DNA from: an uncultured Oceanospirillaceae bacterium
Lineage (GTDB): Bacteria; Pseudomonadota; Gammaproteobacteria; Pseudomonadales; Balneatricaceae
Length of the DNA: 64,000 nt
Direction of reading: 5' to 3'
Assembly: GCA_937138495.1 (NCBI GenBank)
Contig: CAKZPE010000015.1
Location: 1-64,000 of the forward strand
In this document: piece after piece, positions 55,087 to 64,000 of the stretch
Position numbering within the stretch: the first letter of the stretch is position 1
Layout: each line of letters opens with the position of its first letter
Notes under the pieces: model-generated
Database searches by the model: none
Seen by the model: the letters and a program-made list of their open reading frames with translations, nothing else
What the model was told of the DNA's origin: nothing
Position numbers and translations under genes: made by a program

Positions 55087-55104
55087 CCGCTGCGGCGTCG
55101 GTCG

Positions 55105-58100
55105 TCAGTCGGAAAGGCAAGTATTGAAGAGCGTTTCCAATTCTTCACAGGCATTCAGAAATTCAGGTAAGCATTGCTGCACGTCATCTGTTTCATTTTG
55201 TTTAATCAGCATTTCCAGATGCTGCGCCAGATGGTGCAGGTAGTGGGCGGACAGGTTCGCGGCCATGCCTTTTAACGCATGAATGGCATGCTGCGCAGGT
55301 TCGCAGTCACCGGCGTCCAGTGAGCGTTGCAGTTCACTGATCAGCGGCTGGCTGTCACTGAGGTAAATTTCCAGCAGGCTGTGCAGGAAACCTTCATCAC
55401 CCATTACCCGTTCCAGTGCTTCCTGTTTGTCCCAGCTGCTGAATTCTTCCCTGAGGCTGTCGCCGGCACTGTGTCGGGTGGCCGTGTCAGCGGGGGTGTC
55501 TATGTCGGCAGTATGGCCGGTTTGCTGGTGCAGCCAGCGTTTCAGAACGGTTTCCAGATCACTGAGAATGACCGGTTTACTGAGGTAGTCATCCATGCCT
55601 GCTTTGAGGCATTTGTCGCGGTCGCCGTTCATGGCGTTGGCGGTCATGGCGATGATGGGGATATGGCGGTTTTCATCGCCGGCGTTGCCTTCACGGATTT
55701 GCTGGGTTGCTTCGTAGCCGTCCATTTCGGGCATCTGGCAATCCATGAATATCAGGTTGTATGGCAGGCTGCAGGTGGTCAGTTTGCTGATCGCATCCAG
55801 GCCGTTGTCAGCCACATCTACCCGTAGCCCCAGCCGTTGCAGAATGCCTGTGGCGACCATCTGGTTCACCTTGTTATCTTCAACCAGCAGCACCCGGTGC
55901 ATGTGTTTCATGTTGTAAGTGACCTGGGCCGCATTTTTAACTGGCTGGTGGCGTTTGGGGGTTGGCTTTTCGTCCGGTTCAAGCAGCATCAGCAGTGGCC
56001 GGTCGATGGCGGTGTTCAGGGCTTTCAGCAGGGTTGGCAGAGTAATAGGTTTGGCGAAATAGCTGTCTGCTACTTTTTCCGCGTAGCGTCTTGTGGGCTC
56101 GCAATTCAGTGACGGGGTCATCATTACAAGTTTAATGTGTTGCAGCTTGGGTTCTGAATGCAGCCGGTTGGTAAAGGCTTCACCGTCCATATCTGCCATT
56201 TCCATATCCAGAATGACCAGATCAAATAACTGCAGGTTGGGGTTTTGCGCCCGCTCCTGGCAGGCCTGCATGGCGATAAAACCGTCGGAGGCTTCGGTCA
56301 CCGATGCGCCCCAGATCCGCAGTTGACGGCTGAGGGCATGACGGCAGTTGTTGTTATCGTCAATGACCAGTATTTCCAGTGTTTTAAGATCAATATCCGG
56401 GATTTTTTCATCCATATCGCTGCAGTTCAGCAATATATCGAAACTGAAACAACTGCCTTTCCCCACCTGGCTGGTCACCCTGATGCTGCCCTGCATCAGT
56501 TCGCAAAGCATCTTGGTAATGCTCAGGCCAAGTCCGGTGCCGCCGTACTGACGGGTGGTGGAAGTATCTACCTGGCTGAAGGAGTCAAATAACCGGGGCA
56601 GTTTACCGGCGGCGATCCCGATCCCGGTATCGGAGATGCTGCAGTGTAAACGCAGTTGTTTACCGGTGCTGGTGGCTTCCTCCGGTGACAGATCGCTGAG
56701 GGCGACTTTCAGGGTGACATCACCGTGGCTGGTGAATTTGATGGCGTTACCTGTCAGGTTAGTAATGACCTGTCGCAGCCGGGTCGGGTCTCCGCTGACG
56801 TGGCTGTGGCCCAGTTCAGTGGTATCCAGAATCAGTTCAAGGCCTTTGTCATGGGCCTGCAGTGACATGGTTTCGGTAAATTCATTGAGCATGCTGTGCA
56901 GATCAAAATCGATGCTTTCCAGATCCAGCTTACCGGCATTGACCTTGGAGAAATCGAGGATGTCGTTGATCAGGTTGAGCAGGCTTTCGGCGCTGCTGGT
57001 CGCGAGGCTGGCCTGATGGCGCTGTTGTTCATCCAGCTCGGTATCCTGCAGCAGAGACAGCATGCCCAGAACGCCATTCATTGGCGTACGGATTTCATGG
57101 CTCATATTGGCGAGGAATTCACTTTTTGCCTGGGCAGCGGTTTCGGCAGCATTTTTGGCTTCCAGCAGGCCGTCTTCATATTGCTGGCGCTGTGAAATAT
57201 CCCGGAAGCTCCAGACCCGGCCCATGGATTTACGGCTGTTAATAATCGGCAGGGAGACCTGCTCGAAGACTCTGCCGTCCCGGAAGGCCAGCGTTTCCAG
57301 TGCTTTGATGTTGTCTTCTGCGTGCAGCTGTTTGACCCCTTCGAGAAAGACTTTAGGGTCATTCATCTGATCGACCATCAGGCTGAGGATGGCGTCGGTG
57401 TCTGCGGTGCTGAGCAGGTTATCAGGCACCTGCCACATTTCTGTAAAACGCTGGTTGGCCTTGATCAGTTGCCCGTATTCGTCGGTGACCATGATACCGT
57501 TATCCGTGGCTTCCAGCGTGGCTTCCAGCAGATTCAGGGTGTTCTGGATTTTTTTCTCGGATTCTTTGATACCGGTAATATCTTCCACGGAGACAAAGAA
57601 GCCCTGTACATCACCGTCGGCATTTTTATCCGGGGTGTAGGTGACATTCACGAAGCGGTTACCGCCTTCTGAGTAAGGAATTTCCGCTTCGTAGGTGACC
57701 ATCTGGCCGTTCAGGGCGGAGCGCATATAGGGATGGATCATGTTGTAGGCCTCTTCACCGAGGCTTTCACTGACATGTTTGCCATCAAAATGATCCAGAG
57801 GAACATCAAACCAGCGTTCATAAGCTTTATTGACAAAGCGGTAGTGCTGGCTGGTATCGACATAAGAGAGCAGTTGGGGAGCATTGTGGGTAATGTCGTC
57901 GATGTATTTCCGGCTCTGGGCCAGTTCAACTTCCCGCTCACGTTTTTCCTGCAGGGCCTGCTTACGCAGGGCGATCTCTTCATTGAGCCGGTCGATGGAG
58001 GTGGTTTTAGTCCCCAGGCTTTCGGTCATTGTGTTAATGGCCCGGCCCAGATCGGTAATTTCATCATTCCCTGAGACCGGTACCCGGTAACTCAGGTCAC

Positions 58101-59088
58101 CGGAACCCAGCTGTGACATAGCGTTGTGCAGGCTGTTGATGCGGGACAGAACCGAACGGCGGAGTATCACGAACATCACCACCCCAAGCAGACAACTGCC
58201 CAGAAAGGTTGCCAGCAGGGCCCGCTGGTTCAGGGTATTGATCGGTTGCAGGGCCAGTTCACGGTCCAGGACGATATTGACGATATAGCTGTGATCACCA
58301 AAGCTGATTGTTTGCTGTCCGGTGAGCTGGTTTTCGTCCGGGCTGGCGCTCTTTTCCCAGTGATCGCTATGGGTATGCTGGTGCTCGCTGTCGGTGTTAT
58401 GGCTGAGAATCCGTTGCTTACTGTCAGTCAGAAAGGCGGCATCGATCGGGTTATTGCTGTCGCCGAGTTCCTGAACAATTTCATCAAGCAGGGCGGTGTG
58501 GATAGTTTCCCAGTCGATGGACACGATCACCTGACCAATGGTTTCGCCTTTGTGTTCAATGTTGGTGGCGAACCACTGGGCGTATCCCCGCTCCAGACCA
58601 ACAATCGCCAGATAAGGGTCATACCCTATCCGGCCGACGCTGACCGGTTGCCGGCTGCTGTCCGGCTGATACATGGGGTGTTCCTGCGCCCGTTCCAGCA
58701 ACAGGTCTTCGCCCCGGGTTTTGTTTCGGTTACCGTCCAGGGTGCTGGCGGCGAAAATGCTGCCGTTATTTTCGGTCACCAGGATGTAATTGATGAAAGG
58801 GTAAATCGCAATCTGATCGTTCAGAATGGCGTTGATGCCCCGGCTTTCGTAGGTTTCCAGTGCCCGTGGTATATCCCGGGCTTTGGCGATGGCCTGGGTG
58901 ATAGCGCTGACGTGGCTGGCTTTTTCGTTGATCCGTGCCGCGGCAAACTTCGCATCGCCTGTCAGCCAGTTATCCAGATTGCGGGTCATTTCCCGGTCGA
59001 TGCCGGAAACAATTAAATAGCCGATAGCACTCATAATCAGGCCGACGGCAATAATGCCGGTGAATACAATTTTAGCCGTTAATTTCAT
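55105..59088 (-). CDS. Hybrid sensor kinase: Cache-HAMP-PAS-PAS-HisKA-ATPase-REC-REC-HPt
   Basis: 1327 residues. TM1 at about 8-28, a periplasmic Cache-like sensor to about 285, TM2 at about 291-309, HAMP at about 310-365. PAS domains lie at about 400-505 and 520-635. His664 is the H-box histidine ([12 protein letters not shown]). The ATPase has [17 protein letters not shown] and [11 protein letters not shown]. Receiver 1 has the phospho-Asp961 (LVILDMEM), receiver 2 Asp1116 ([16 protein letters not shown]). The HPt domain carries His1270 (HAIHALKGM). This is a complete BarA/TorS-like phosphorelay that should hand phosphate to a separate response regulator. Its start overlaps the stop of the ABC_sub_bind gene by 4 bp, linking sensor and binding protein. 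Confidence 0.93.
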   Translation of the reverse strand: MKLTAKIVFTGIIAVGLIMSAIGYLIVSGIDREMTRNLDNWLTGDAKFAAARINEKASHVSAITQAIAKARDIPRALETYESRGINAILNDQIAIYPFINYILVTENNGSIFAASTLDGNRNKTRGEDLLLERAQEHPMYQPDSSRQPVSVGRIGYDPYLAIVGLERGYAQWFATNIEHKGETIGQVIVSIDWETIHTALLDEIVQELGDSNNPIDAAFLTDSKQRILSHNTDSEHQHTHSDHWEKSASPDENQLTGQQTISFGDHSYIVNIVLDRELALQPINTLNQRALLATFLGSCLLGVVMFVILRRSVLSRINSLHNAMSQLGSGDLSYRVPVSGNDEITDLGRAINTMTESLGTKTTSIDRLNEEIALRKQALQEKREREVELAQSRKYIDDITHNAPQLLSYVDTSQHYRFVNKAYERWFDVPLDHFDGKHVSESLGEEAYNMIHPYMRSALNGQMVTYEAEIPYSEGGNRFVNVTYTPDKNADGDVQGFFVSVEDITGIKESEKKIQNTLNLLEATLEATDNGIMVTDEYGQLIKANQRFTEMWQVPDNLLSTADTDAILSLMVDQMNDPKVFLEGVKQLHAEDNIKALETLAFRDGRVFEQVSLPIINSRKSMGRVWSFRDISQRQQYEDGLLEAKNAAETAAQAKSEFLANMSHEIRTPMNGVLGMLSLLQDTELDEQQRHQASLATSSAESLLNLINDILDFSKVNAGKLDLESIDFDLHSMLNEFTETMSLQAHDKGLELILDTTELGHSHVSGDPTRLRQVITNLTGNAIKFTSHGDVTLKVALSDLSPEEATSTGKQLRLHCSISDTGIGIAAGKLPRLFDSFSQVDTSTTRQYGGTGLGLSITKMLCELMQGSIRVTSQVGKGSCFSFDILLNCSDMDEKIPDIDLKTLEILVIDDNNNCRHALSRQLRIWGASVTEASDGFIAMQACQERAQNPNLQLFDLVILDMEMADMDGEAFTNRLHSEPKLQHIKLVMMTPSLNCEPTRRYAEKVADSYFAKPITLPTLLKALNTAIDRPLLMLLEPDEKPTPKRHQPVKNAAQVTYNMKHMHRVLLVEDNKVNQMVATGILQRLGLRVDVADNGLDAISKLTTCSLPYNLIFMDCQMPEMDGYEATQQIREGNAGDENRHIPIIAMTANAMNGDRDKCLKAGMDDYLSKPVILSDLETVLKRWLHQQTGHTADIDTPADTATRHSAGDSLREEFSSWDKQEALERVMGDEGFLHSLLEIYLSDSQPLISELQRSLDAGDCEPAQHAIHALKGMAANLSAHYLHHLAQHLEMLIKQNETDDVQQCLPEFLNACEELETLFNTCLSD

Positions 59089-60071
59089 TCGTCAGTCCAG
59101 GTCACATTACGCAGGGCTTCCGGTGACAGCGGGATGCCCAGATGATTAATGGTGTTGCGGTTTACCAGAAACAAAGGTGGATTCTGTACTTCAGACTCAA
59201 GTTTGCTGGGCGCCAGGCCATCACGAAGAATGCGTGCGGCCTTCTGACCGGCCATAAAACCCAGAGTGTAAAAATCTGCGACGGGCCCGAAGCTCGCGCC
59301 CTGTTCGATGCCTTTTTTGTTGGAACTTACTACCGGGATGCTGTGTTTCAGGGAAATATCGATCAGGATCTGCTCCCCACCGGATTGCATCAGCGTATCG
59401 GTGGTGGTCATAAATGCATCGACCTGTCCGGCGACCTGCTCGGCCAGCCGCTGAAGCTGCTGGAGGTTTTCCGGTTTGAGTTCAACCGCTTCTATTCCCT
59501 CCCGGCGGAACAGGCGAAGCAGGTTGGCGGATTGTATCTGTGAATTAGGTTCTCCTTTACGGTGGAAAATGGCGATGCGGTTCACCTGCGGATAAATAAG
59601 CCGCAGCAGAAAAAGGTAATGCCGGATCGGCACGTAATTACTGGTGCCTACCAGGTTATTGCCGGAATATTCGAAGGAGGAATCGGCCGGATAGGTCACA
59701 ATTGAGAAAACGATAGGGGTGCTGGCCGGCAATACGCTTTTCATAACGGACGTGCCGGGAGTGGTCAGGGAATACACGAGATCCACGTCGGCCTCGCGAA
59801 AACGTTTTGCTACCTCCGTTTGCAGCTGTACATCAGCGCCTTGTGCGCCGCTGATAAAGGTGATGTTCTGATCCTCAATCAAGCCTGCTTCGGCCAGCCC
59901 GGCTTTAAACCCCTGAACACTTTCCGGATAACCGCTCCAGGTGGCCAGACCCACCCTGTAAGGCTCAGCATACACGCCGCTGCCGAACAGGAGCAGGCAG
60001 ATAATGATAACCGCCTGTAACCCGGCAAGGGGTAACGGTAGTGAACCTGTCGGGGGACACCGCTTGAACAT
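59085..60071 (-). CDS. ABC-type periplasmic substrate-binding protein (PF04392-like) coupled to the hybrid kinase
   Basis: 328 residues from the ATG at 60071 (GAGGC leader); the frame is open to 60107. After a signal peptide (LPLAGLQAVIIICLLLFGSGVYAEP), it shows ABC_sub_bind features: VGLATWSGYPESVQGFKAGLAEAGL, DVDLVYSLTTPGTSVMKS, IPIVFSIVTYP-like and GNNLVGTSNYVPIRHYLFLLRLIYP. No permease or ATPase lies nearby. It overlaps the kinase start (ATGA), so it probably presents its ligand to the kinase sensor rather than feeding a transporter. Confidence 0.85.
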   Translation of the reverse strand: MFKRCPPTGSLPLPLAGLQAVIIICLLLFGSGVYAEPYRVGLATWSGYPESVQGFKAGLAEAGLIEDQNITFISGAQGADVQLQTEVAKRFREADVDLVYSLTTPGTSVMKSVLPASTPIVFSIVTYPADSSFEYSGNNLVGTSNYVPIRHYLFLLRLIYPQVNRIAIFHRKGEPNSQIQSANLLRLFRREGIEAVELKPENLQQLQRLAEQVAGQVDAFMTTTDTLMQSGGEQILIDISLKHSIPVVSSNKKGIEQGASFGPVADFYTLGFMAGQKAARILRDGLAPSKLESEVQNPPLFLVNRNTINHLGIPLSPEALRNVTWTDE

Positions 60072-60264
60072 GGCTTTTTGCCTCGTTGGTGATTCAGAAA
60101 CATGCATCTGAATTAAACATAGGCGAGGATTGGTCAGGCTTCCGGTCAGGATCGGCTTTTATGCGGTGTTGCTTACCCAAAACGGTGAGTAAGTGATTCT
60201 TATCTAAGACTTTATAGGGGAATTGCCCTGCCCCGGGCTGAGGCAGAGCAGGACGCAGAAGAGG

Positions 60265-62022
60265 TTAATCGCCCAGTGCGAGACCTTCCCGGCGGGGGTC
60301 AGCAGCACCGGTCAGGCTGCCATCATTCAGAATAATGGCCTGCAGGCCTGAATTCAGATCACGAACGTTAACCTTGAAACCCATCCCCTCAAGGGCGTCT
60401 TTATACCCTTCTGCGGCGGTCCCTTTTTCCAGATCATAGGTACCAAAGCGGTTGATCAGGTGTGGCAGGTCGATGGCTTGCTGGATATCCATCTTCCAGT
60501 CCAGGTGGGCGATCAGGGCCGATGCTACATAGCCGATAATCCGTGAACCGCCCGGTGACCCCACCGCCATGTAAGGCTGGCCGTCACGCATGACGATGGT
60601 TGGGGACATAGATGAACGGGGCCGTTTACCCGGTTCGATCCGGTTGGCGATCGGGTAACCGTTTTTCTGTGCCGCAAATGAGAAATCCGTCAGCTCATTA
60701 TTCAGCAGGAAGCCATTACTCATGACCCGGGAACCGAAGCCATTCTCAATGGTAGTGGTCATCGACACGATATTGCCGGCTTTATCCACAATCACGAAAT
60801 GAGACGTGGAGGGCAGCTCAATGGCGATATCATCGGCCTGTGCAACGGCCTGTTCCCAGCGGGGCTCGCCGGGGGCCACTTCCGTCAGGGCTTTACCTTC
60901 TTTAATCAGCTCAGCACGGCTGGCGAGATAATCTTTATCCAGCAGGCCTTCCGGCACAGGGACATAATCGCTGTCGGCCATATAGCGGCCCCGGTCGGCA
61001 AACGCCAGACGGGAAGCATCGCCGATTATCTGCCAGGCGGTGGCGCTGTCGGCGCCCATGCCGGCCAGATCAAAATTGCTGCTGATGCCGAGAATCTGTC
61101 CGACCGTCAGTGCGCCGGAGCTGGGCGGCCCCATGCCGCAGATGTCGTACTGTCGGTACGGCGCACAAACCGCCGGGCGTTCTTTCACGTTGTAAATCGC
61201 AAAATCCTGTTCACTGAGAATGCCGGGATTATCTTCAATGCTGTTTACTTTGGCGACGATTGCCTTGCCGATCGGGCCGTTATAAAACGCATCGGCACCG
61301 TCTTTCGCCAGCAGGGCAAGGGTTTCCGCATAAGCCGGGTTTTTCAGCAGATGGCCTTCCGGTAATGGTGTGCCGTCCGGGGTAAAGAAGTAGGCTTTGG
61401 TGTCGGGATAGGTGCTCAGACGCTCTTCATCATTGGCGATAGCGCCGGCCAGCCGGGCGGAAACCCGAAAGCCGTTGGCAGCCATTTCACGGGCCGGTTC
61501 CAGCAGAGCGGCCCAGTCCTGATTACCGTAACGGGCATGCATATCGGCCATCAGTTTAACCGTGCCGGGCGTACCTACTGAGCGACCGCCGACGACAGCC
61601 TCGTAGAATTTAAGCGGCTTGCCATCGGCATCCTGAAACAGTTCAGGGGTTGTTGCCAGCGGTGCGGTTTCGCGGCCATCAAAGGTCGTCAGCTGCTTGC
61701 TTTGGGCATCGTAGTACACCAGAAATGCACCGCCCCCCAGCCCGGAAGACTGTGGCTCAACCAGCCCCAGCATCGCCTGAATAGCCACCATGGCGTCCAT
61801 GGCACTGCCACCGTTTTTTAGAACATCATAACCGGCCTGCGCCGCCAGAGGATTGGCCGCTGCCACCATAAAATCACTGGCAGTTACCGCCTGCTTGCTG
61901 TGCAGACCACTGGAGGCCTCCGGTGCAACAGAATCCGCCACCTGGGATGAGGCATGCAACTGCAGGGACAACAGAAGTGATGCCGACAGAATCCCCAATT
62001 GTTTGCTGGCTTGAGTAATCAT
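60265..62022 (-). CDS. ggt: Gamma-glutamyltransferase
   Basis: A 585-residue GGT proenzyme. It has a signal peptide (1-25), and Thr406 in ELPSTSHFVIVDKAGN is the autocleavage nucleophile. The substrate loop NGFGSRVMSNGFLLNNELTDFS and the oxyanion PRSSMSPTIV, then VGSPGGSRIIGYV, are present. It cleaves gamma-glutamyl bonds of glutathione and related peptides in the periplasm and transfers the glutamyl group to acceptors or water. A palindromic AAGGAC-AA-GTCCTT (62044-62057) lies 21 bp upstream of its start. Confidence 0.95.
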   Translation of the reverse strand: MITQASKQLGILSASLLLSLQLHASSQVADSVAPEASSGLHSKQAVTASDFMVAAANPLAAQAGYDVLKNGGSAMDAMVAIQAMLGLVEPQSSGLGGGAFLVYYDAQSKQLTTFDGRETAPLATTPELFQDADGKPLKFYEAVVGGRSVGTPGTVKLMADMHARYGNQDWAALLEPAREMAANGFRVSARLAGAIANDEERLSTYPDTKAYFFTPDGTPLPEGHLLKNPAYAETLALLAKDGADAFYNGPIGKAIVAKVNSIEDNPGILSEQDFAIYNVKERPAVCAPYRQYDICGMGPPSSGALTVGQILGISSNFDLAGMGADSATAWQIIGDASRLAFADRGRYMADSDYVPVPEGLLDKDYLASRAELIKEGKALTEVAPGEPRWEQAVAQADDIAIELPSTSHFVIVDKAGNIVSMTTTIENGFGSRVMSNGFLLNNELTDFSFAAQKNGYPIANRIEPGKRPRSSMSPTIVMRDGQPYMAVGSPGGSRIIGYVASALIAHLDWKMDIQQAIDLPHLINRFGTYDLEKGTAAEGYKDALEGMGFKVNVRDLNSGLQAIILNDGSLTGAADPRREGLALGD

Positions 62023-62043
62023 AATTGTTATAACTCCATCTAT

Positions 62044-62057
62044 AAGGACAAGTCCTT
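62044..62057. promoter_or_regulatory. Palindrome between ggt and the integrase gene
   Basis: AAGGAC-AA-GTCCTT has perfect 6-bp arms. It may be a ggt operator or belong to the element attachment region; the sequence does not decide between them. Confidence 0.35.
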
Positions 62058-62088
62058 GTTAAATCTTATTTTTCTGTCGATTACGGCC

Positions 62089-63084
62089 TTACGCTTTCCA
62101 CTTTCTTTCCATCTGGCTGACTGGATTAAGAGACAGGGCGTCTTCCAGGTGTTCAGGGGCCAGGTGGGCATACCGCATGGTCATCTCTATATTACTGTGT
62201 CCGGGGATGCGCTGAAGGGTAATCAGATTCCCGCCCCCCATCACAAAATGACTCGCGAAAGTATGCCTTAGGATATGTGTAGAAATGCCCTTAGGTAAAT
62301 CTAAAAGTGCATTCAGATAACGGGTAGCGTTCCAGCTGCATGGCCTGAATAACTGATCGCCGGGAAAGCTTAGTCGCTTTTCAGTGAGTTCGCCGCGAAC
62401 AGGCACCGCCCGTTTCTTTTTGCTCTTCGTATTTGTGAACACGATCCGGCCAGCTGTTACCCTGTCCCGAGTCAGGTTCTCTGCCTCACTCCAACGACAA
62501 CCGGTCTCTAAACAAGTCTGGATAATCGTCGCCATCCGCTGATCCGGAAGGGTAGGCAAATTTTCCACCAATACTTTAATCTGACTGCTATTCAGATATG
62601 GCCGCTCTTGCTCCTGGACTTTCACATTCTCAATAGCTGCTGCAGGGTTCTCATATGTAATGTACTGCCGCTTCCTAAGCCAGTTAAACATGCCTTTAAC
62701 AACGGCTAACTCATTGTTAGCGGTGGTTGCTTTAATCTTCTTAAGCCGCTCACTGCGCCACTTACTGATCGCCTGGCTGGTCAGATCGGCAGCGATAGGA
62801 TCATTAACTGCTTTACAGAAGTGGCTAAGGATCAGTTCAAACTTACGGCCACCGGAGATCGTCACGCCGTGTTCATCCTGCCATATGGTGATTAGCTCTG
62901 AGAGCAAGCGGGAGTCTTTAAGAGAAGGGTTCCAGTCTTTATCTGCAACAGATTGAGCAATGATGAAAGACTCAAAGCGAGTGGCTTCAGCCTTAGTTGT
63001 GAATTTACGGATGATGCGCTTTCCCTTAGCTCCGTGGGGGCGGATATCAGCTATCCAGCTATTATCTTTCTTTCGTACAGCCAT
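62089..63084 (-). CDS. Tyrosine recombinase / phage integrase
   Basis: 331 residues: a DUF4102-less, arm-binding-like N-terminus (MAVRKKDNSWIADIRPHGAKGKRIIRKF), a core-binding domain (about 60-160), and a catalytic domain with Arg in TCLETGCRWSEAENL, the HILRHTFASHF box (His, Arg), the second His in QRIPGHSNIEMTMRYAH and nucleophile Tyr in MTMRYAHLAPE. This is the pattern of P2-like and filamentous-phage integrases. It lies 66 bp from ggt and 86 bp from a divergent replication gene, marking one end of an integrated element that continues past the window. Confidence 0.92.
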   Translation of the reverse strand: MAVRKKDNSWIADIRPHGAKGKRIIRKFTTKAEATRFESFIIAQSVADKDWNPSLKDSRLLSELITIWQDEHGVTISGGRKFELILSHFCKAVNDPIAADLTSQAISKWRSERLKKIKATTANNELAVVKGMFNWLRKRQYITYENPAAAIENVKVQEQERPYLNSSQIKVLVENLPTLPDQRMATIIQTCLETGCRWSEAENLTRDRVTAGRIVFTNTKSKKKRAVPVRGELTEKRLSFPGDQLFRPCSWNATRYLNALLDLPKGISTHILRHTFASHFVMGGGNLITLQRIPGHSNIEMTMRYAHLAPEHLEDALSLNPVSQMERKWKA

Positions 63085-63170
63085 GAAGTCATCTCCATTT
63101 ATCCATGCCGTATCTGTAAGGCTACCGAATCTGGTTGGGGTATGTCACTACGCATTCAACTGATACCAAG

Positions 63171-64000
63171 ATGATCTTTGATAATACGGCTGAAGACCTG
63201 CAGATCGTACTCAACAGCTATGCGGATATGGTCTCAGTAGACAGTCTCTACTCTCCTGCAGGCGTGGCTATCCATTTAGCCTGTGATTACCAAGGGTGGG
63301 AACCACCAAAGCATTTTCTCGAGAAGGTTACTTGCAGATCCCGCCGGGTATCAGACCGCTCGGGTATTAGTGAGTTAACCTTAGACAGTGATATCTGCAC
63401 CGTCTACGGCCATGGCCAGTCCTACCTGTTTGGGGCTGCCTCAACGCTCCAGTTTGCCTTGTACAACAAAAGCAAAGAAGCCCATTATTCGGACAAGCTG
63501 GATTACTTCAGAGACCGCTGGAACAGTAAAACCAGTGACTTCCTGCAACCACTCTATAACCCGGAAGAAACCGTCTGGCGGTCAGAGGTTCGCTTCTCAC
63601 ATTCGGTAATCCATCAGTTCGCGTCAGCTAATCAAACCACAATCAACACCTATGAAGACGTCATCAAGCATCTGGGCGGCTTATGGATCTATGGCCTGAA
63701 TAACTTCCGATACGACCACAGCTCACGGTTTATACACCCTGCATGGACAGTACTGATGACAGAAGCTGGCTTTGATCAGTTCGAAACAGGCTTTGAATAT
63801 CGTCGAGAGTATAAGAAGCCAGGTGTAGGTAACGAACGAAATGTCACCATCGCTCTGGGTAACCTGCTATCCATCTATACTCGGAGAAAATTCCCAGCTC
63901 ACTATGCTCTGAAGTGCATCAAGCGTAGTGGCTTATACATTGATTTAATTGGATATTTACGAAGTAGAGGACTGGATCGACAAGATCTCTTAAAGTACAT
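63171..64000 (+). CDS. Phage/plasmid replication initiation protein (filamentous-phage type), 3' end cut by window edge
   Basis: Open to the window end from the ATG at 63171 (MIFDNTAEDLQIVLNSYADMV). A TTG at 63135 is in frame, and a TAA at 63117 closes the frame upstream. Visible segments include SGISELTLDSDICTVYGHGQ, SYLFGAASTLQFALYNKSKEA, SDKLDYFRDRWN, VWRSEVRFSHSVIHQFA and LGGLWIYGLNNFRY, which resemble replication initiators of inoviruses and related plasmids. Sequence up to the right edge is coding. The short N-terminus may mean that the true start or a frameshift lies upstream. With the divergent integrase it suggests an integrated filamentous phage or satellite. Confidence 0.7.
   Translation, partial: MIFDNTAEDLQIVLNSYADMVSVDSLYSPAGVAIHLACDYQGWEPPKHFLEKVTCRSRRVSDRSGISELTLDSDICTVYGHGQSYLFGAASTLQFALYNKSKEAHYSDKLDYFRDRWNSKTSDFLQPLYNPEETVWRSEVRFSHSVIHQFASANQTTINTYEDVIKHLGGLWIYGLNNFRYDHSSRFIHPAWTVLMTEAGFDQFETGFEYRREYKKPGVGNERNVTIALGNLLSIYTRRKFPAHYALKCIKRSGLYIDLIGYLRSRGLDRQDLLKY

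Noticed and set aside
58126..59016. 296-codon open frame antisense to the hybrid kinase
   Set aside because: It is a shadow of a strongly biased coding strand, has no family motifs or ribosome-binding site, and the opposite frame is an unambiguous kinase.

Overview
The window is a gammaproteobacterial chromosome segment of roughly 50-55% G+C by eye. Gene families and layout (mutY-yggX, hisB-H-F, ppk1-hemB, TAXI-TRAP and TctABC transporters, many sensor kinases) suggest a marine heterotroph related to the Oceanospirillales. That placement is inference, since no rRNA is present.

Layout: 1-2.3 kb, a polar amino-acid ABC transporter (ATPase, binding protein, partial permease). 2.6-5.9 kb, ppk1 and a metal-site variant hemB. 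6.2-8.6 kb, one AT-rich gene of a TIGR04141/DUF6119-like family between two ~209-bp inverted repeats (about 88% identical), an isolated cassette inserted between housekeeping genes. 8.7-10.7 kb, hisBHF without hisA. 11-14.6 kb, an AsmA-like gene, mutY and yggX, then tRNA-Phe with a duplicated 3' end. 15-19 kb, an NsrR-controlled nitrite reductase cluster (nsrR divergent from nirK, a two-domain multicopper oxidase and two cytochromes c) resembling the Nitrosomonas ncgABC-nirK locus. 19.4-24.4 kb, an RND efflux pump split by an amber codon, with a LysR gene. 24.5-28.7 kb, a minus-strand operon: thermostable-hemolysin-like protein, acyl-AMP ligase, heme-oxygenase-like iron oxidase, SDR and TPR protein, with a PmrA/QseB-type box upstream.

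29-33 kb holds an HTH regulator, a CREST/ceramidase-like membrane protein, a GST, a LysR regulator and a DUF2141 protein. 33-40.3 kb is a TAXI-TRAP module: two TAXI binding proteins flanking a sensor kinase, a fused permease with large leader hairpins, and a UspA protein. 40.8-49.9 kb is a probable catabolic cluster: TctABC (tctA interrupted by an amber codon) divergent from a ComA-family aldolase, a PHP-type hydrolase and an aspartase-like lyase, with a LysR regulator; perfect 16-bp inverted repeats lie in the divergent promoter region. 50-60 kb is a signalling island: receiver protein, AraC-TPR fusion of 1029 residues, SBP_bac_3 protein, and a 1327-residue hybrid kinase overlapping an ABC_sub_bind gene. 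60-64 kb holds ggt, then a tyrosine integrase and the start of a replication gene that look like the edge of an integrated filamentous-phage-type element.

Three genes (multicopper oxidase, RND pump, tctA) each carry one in-frame nonsense codon with the frame otherwise intact. Several ordinary genes here end in TAG or TGA, so local gene decay or assembly error is more likely than recoding.
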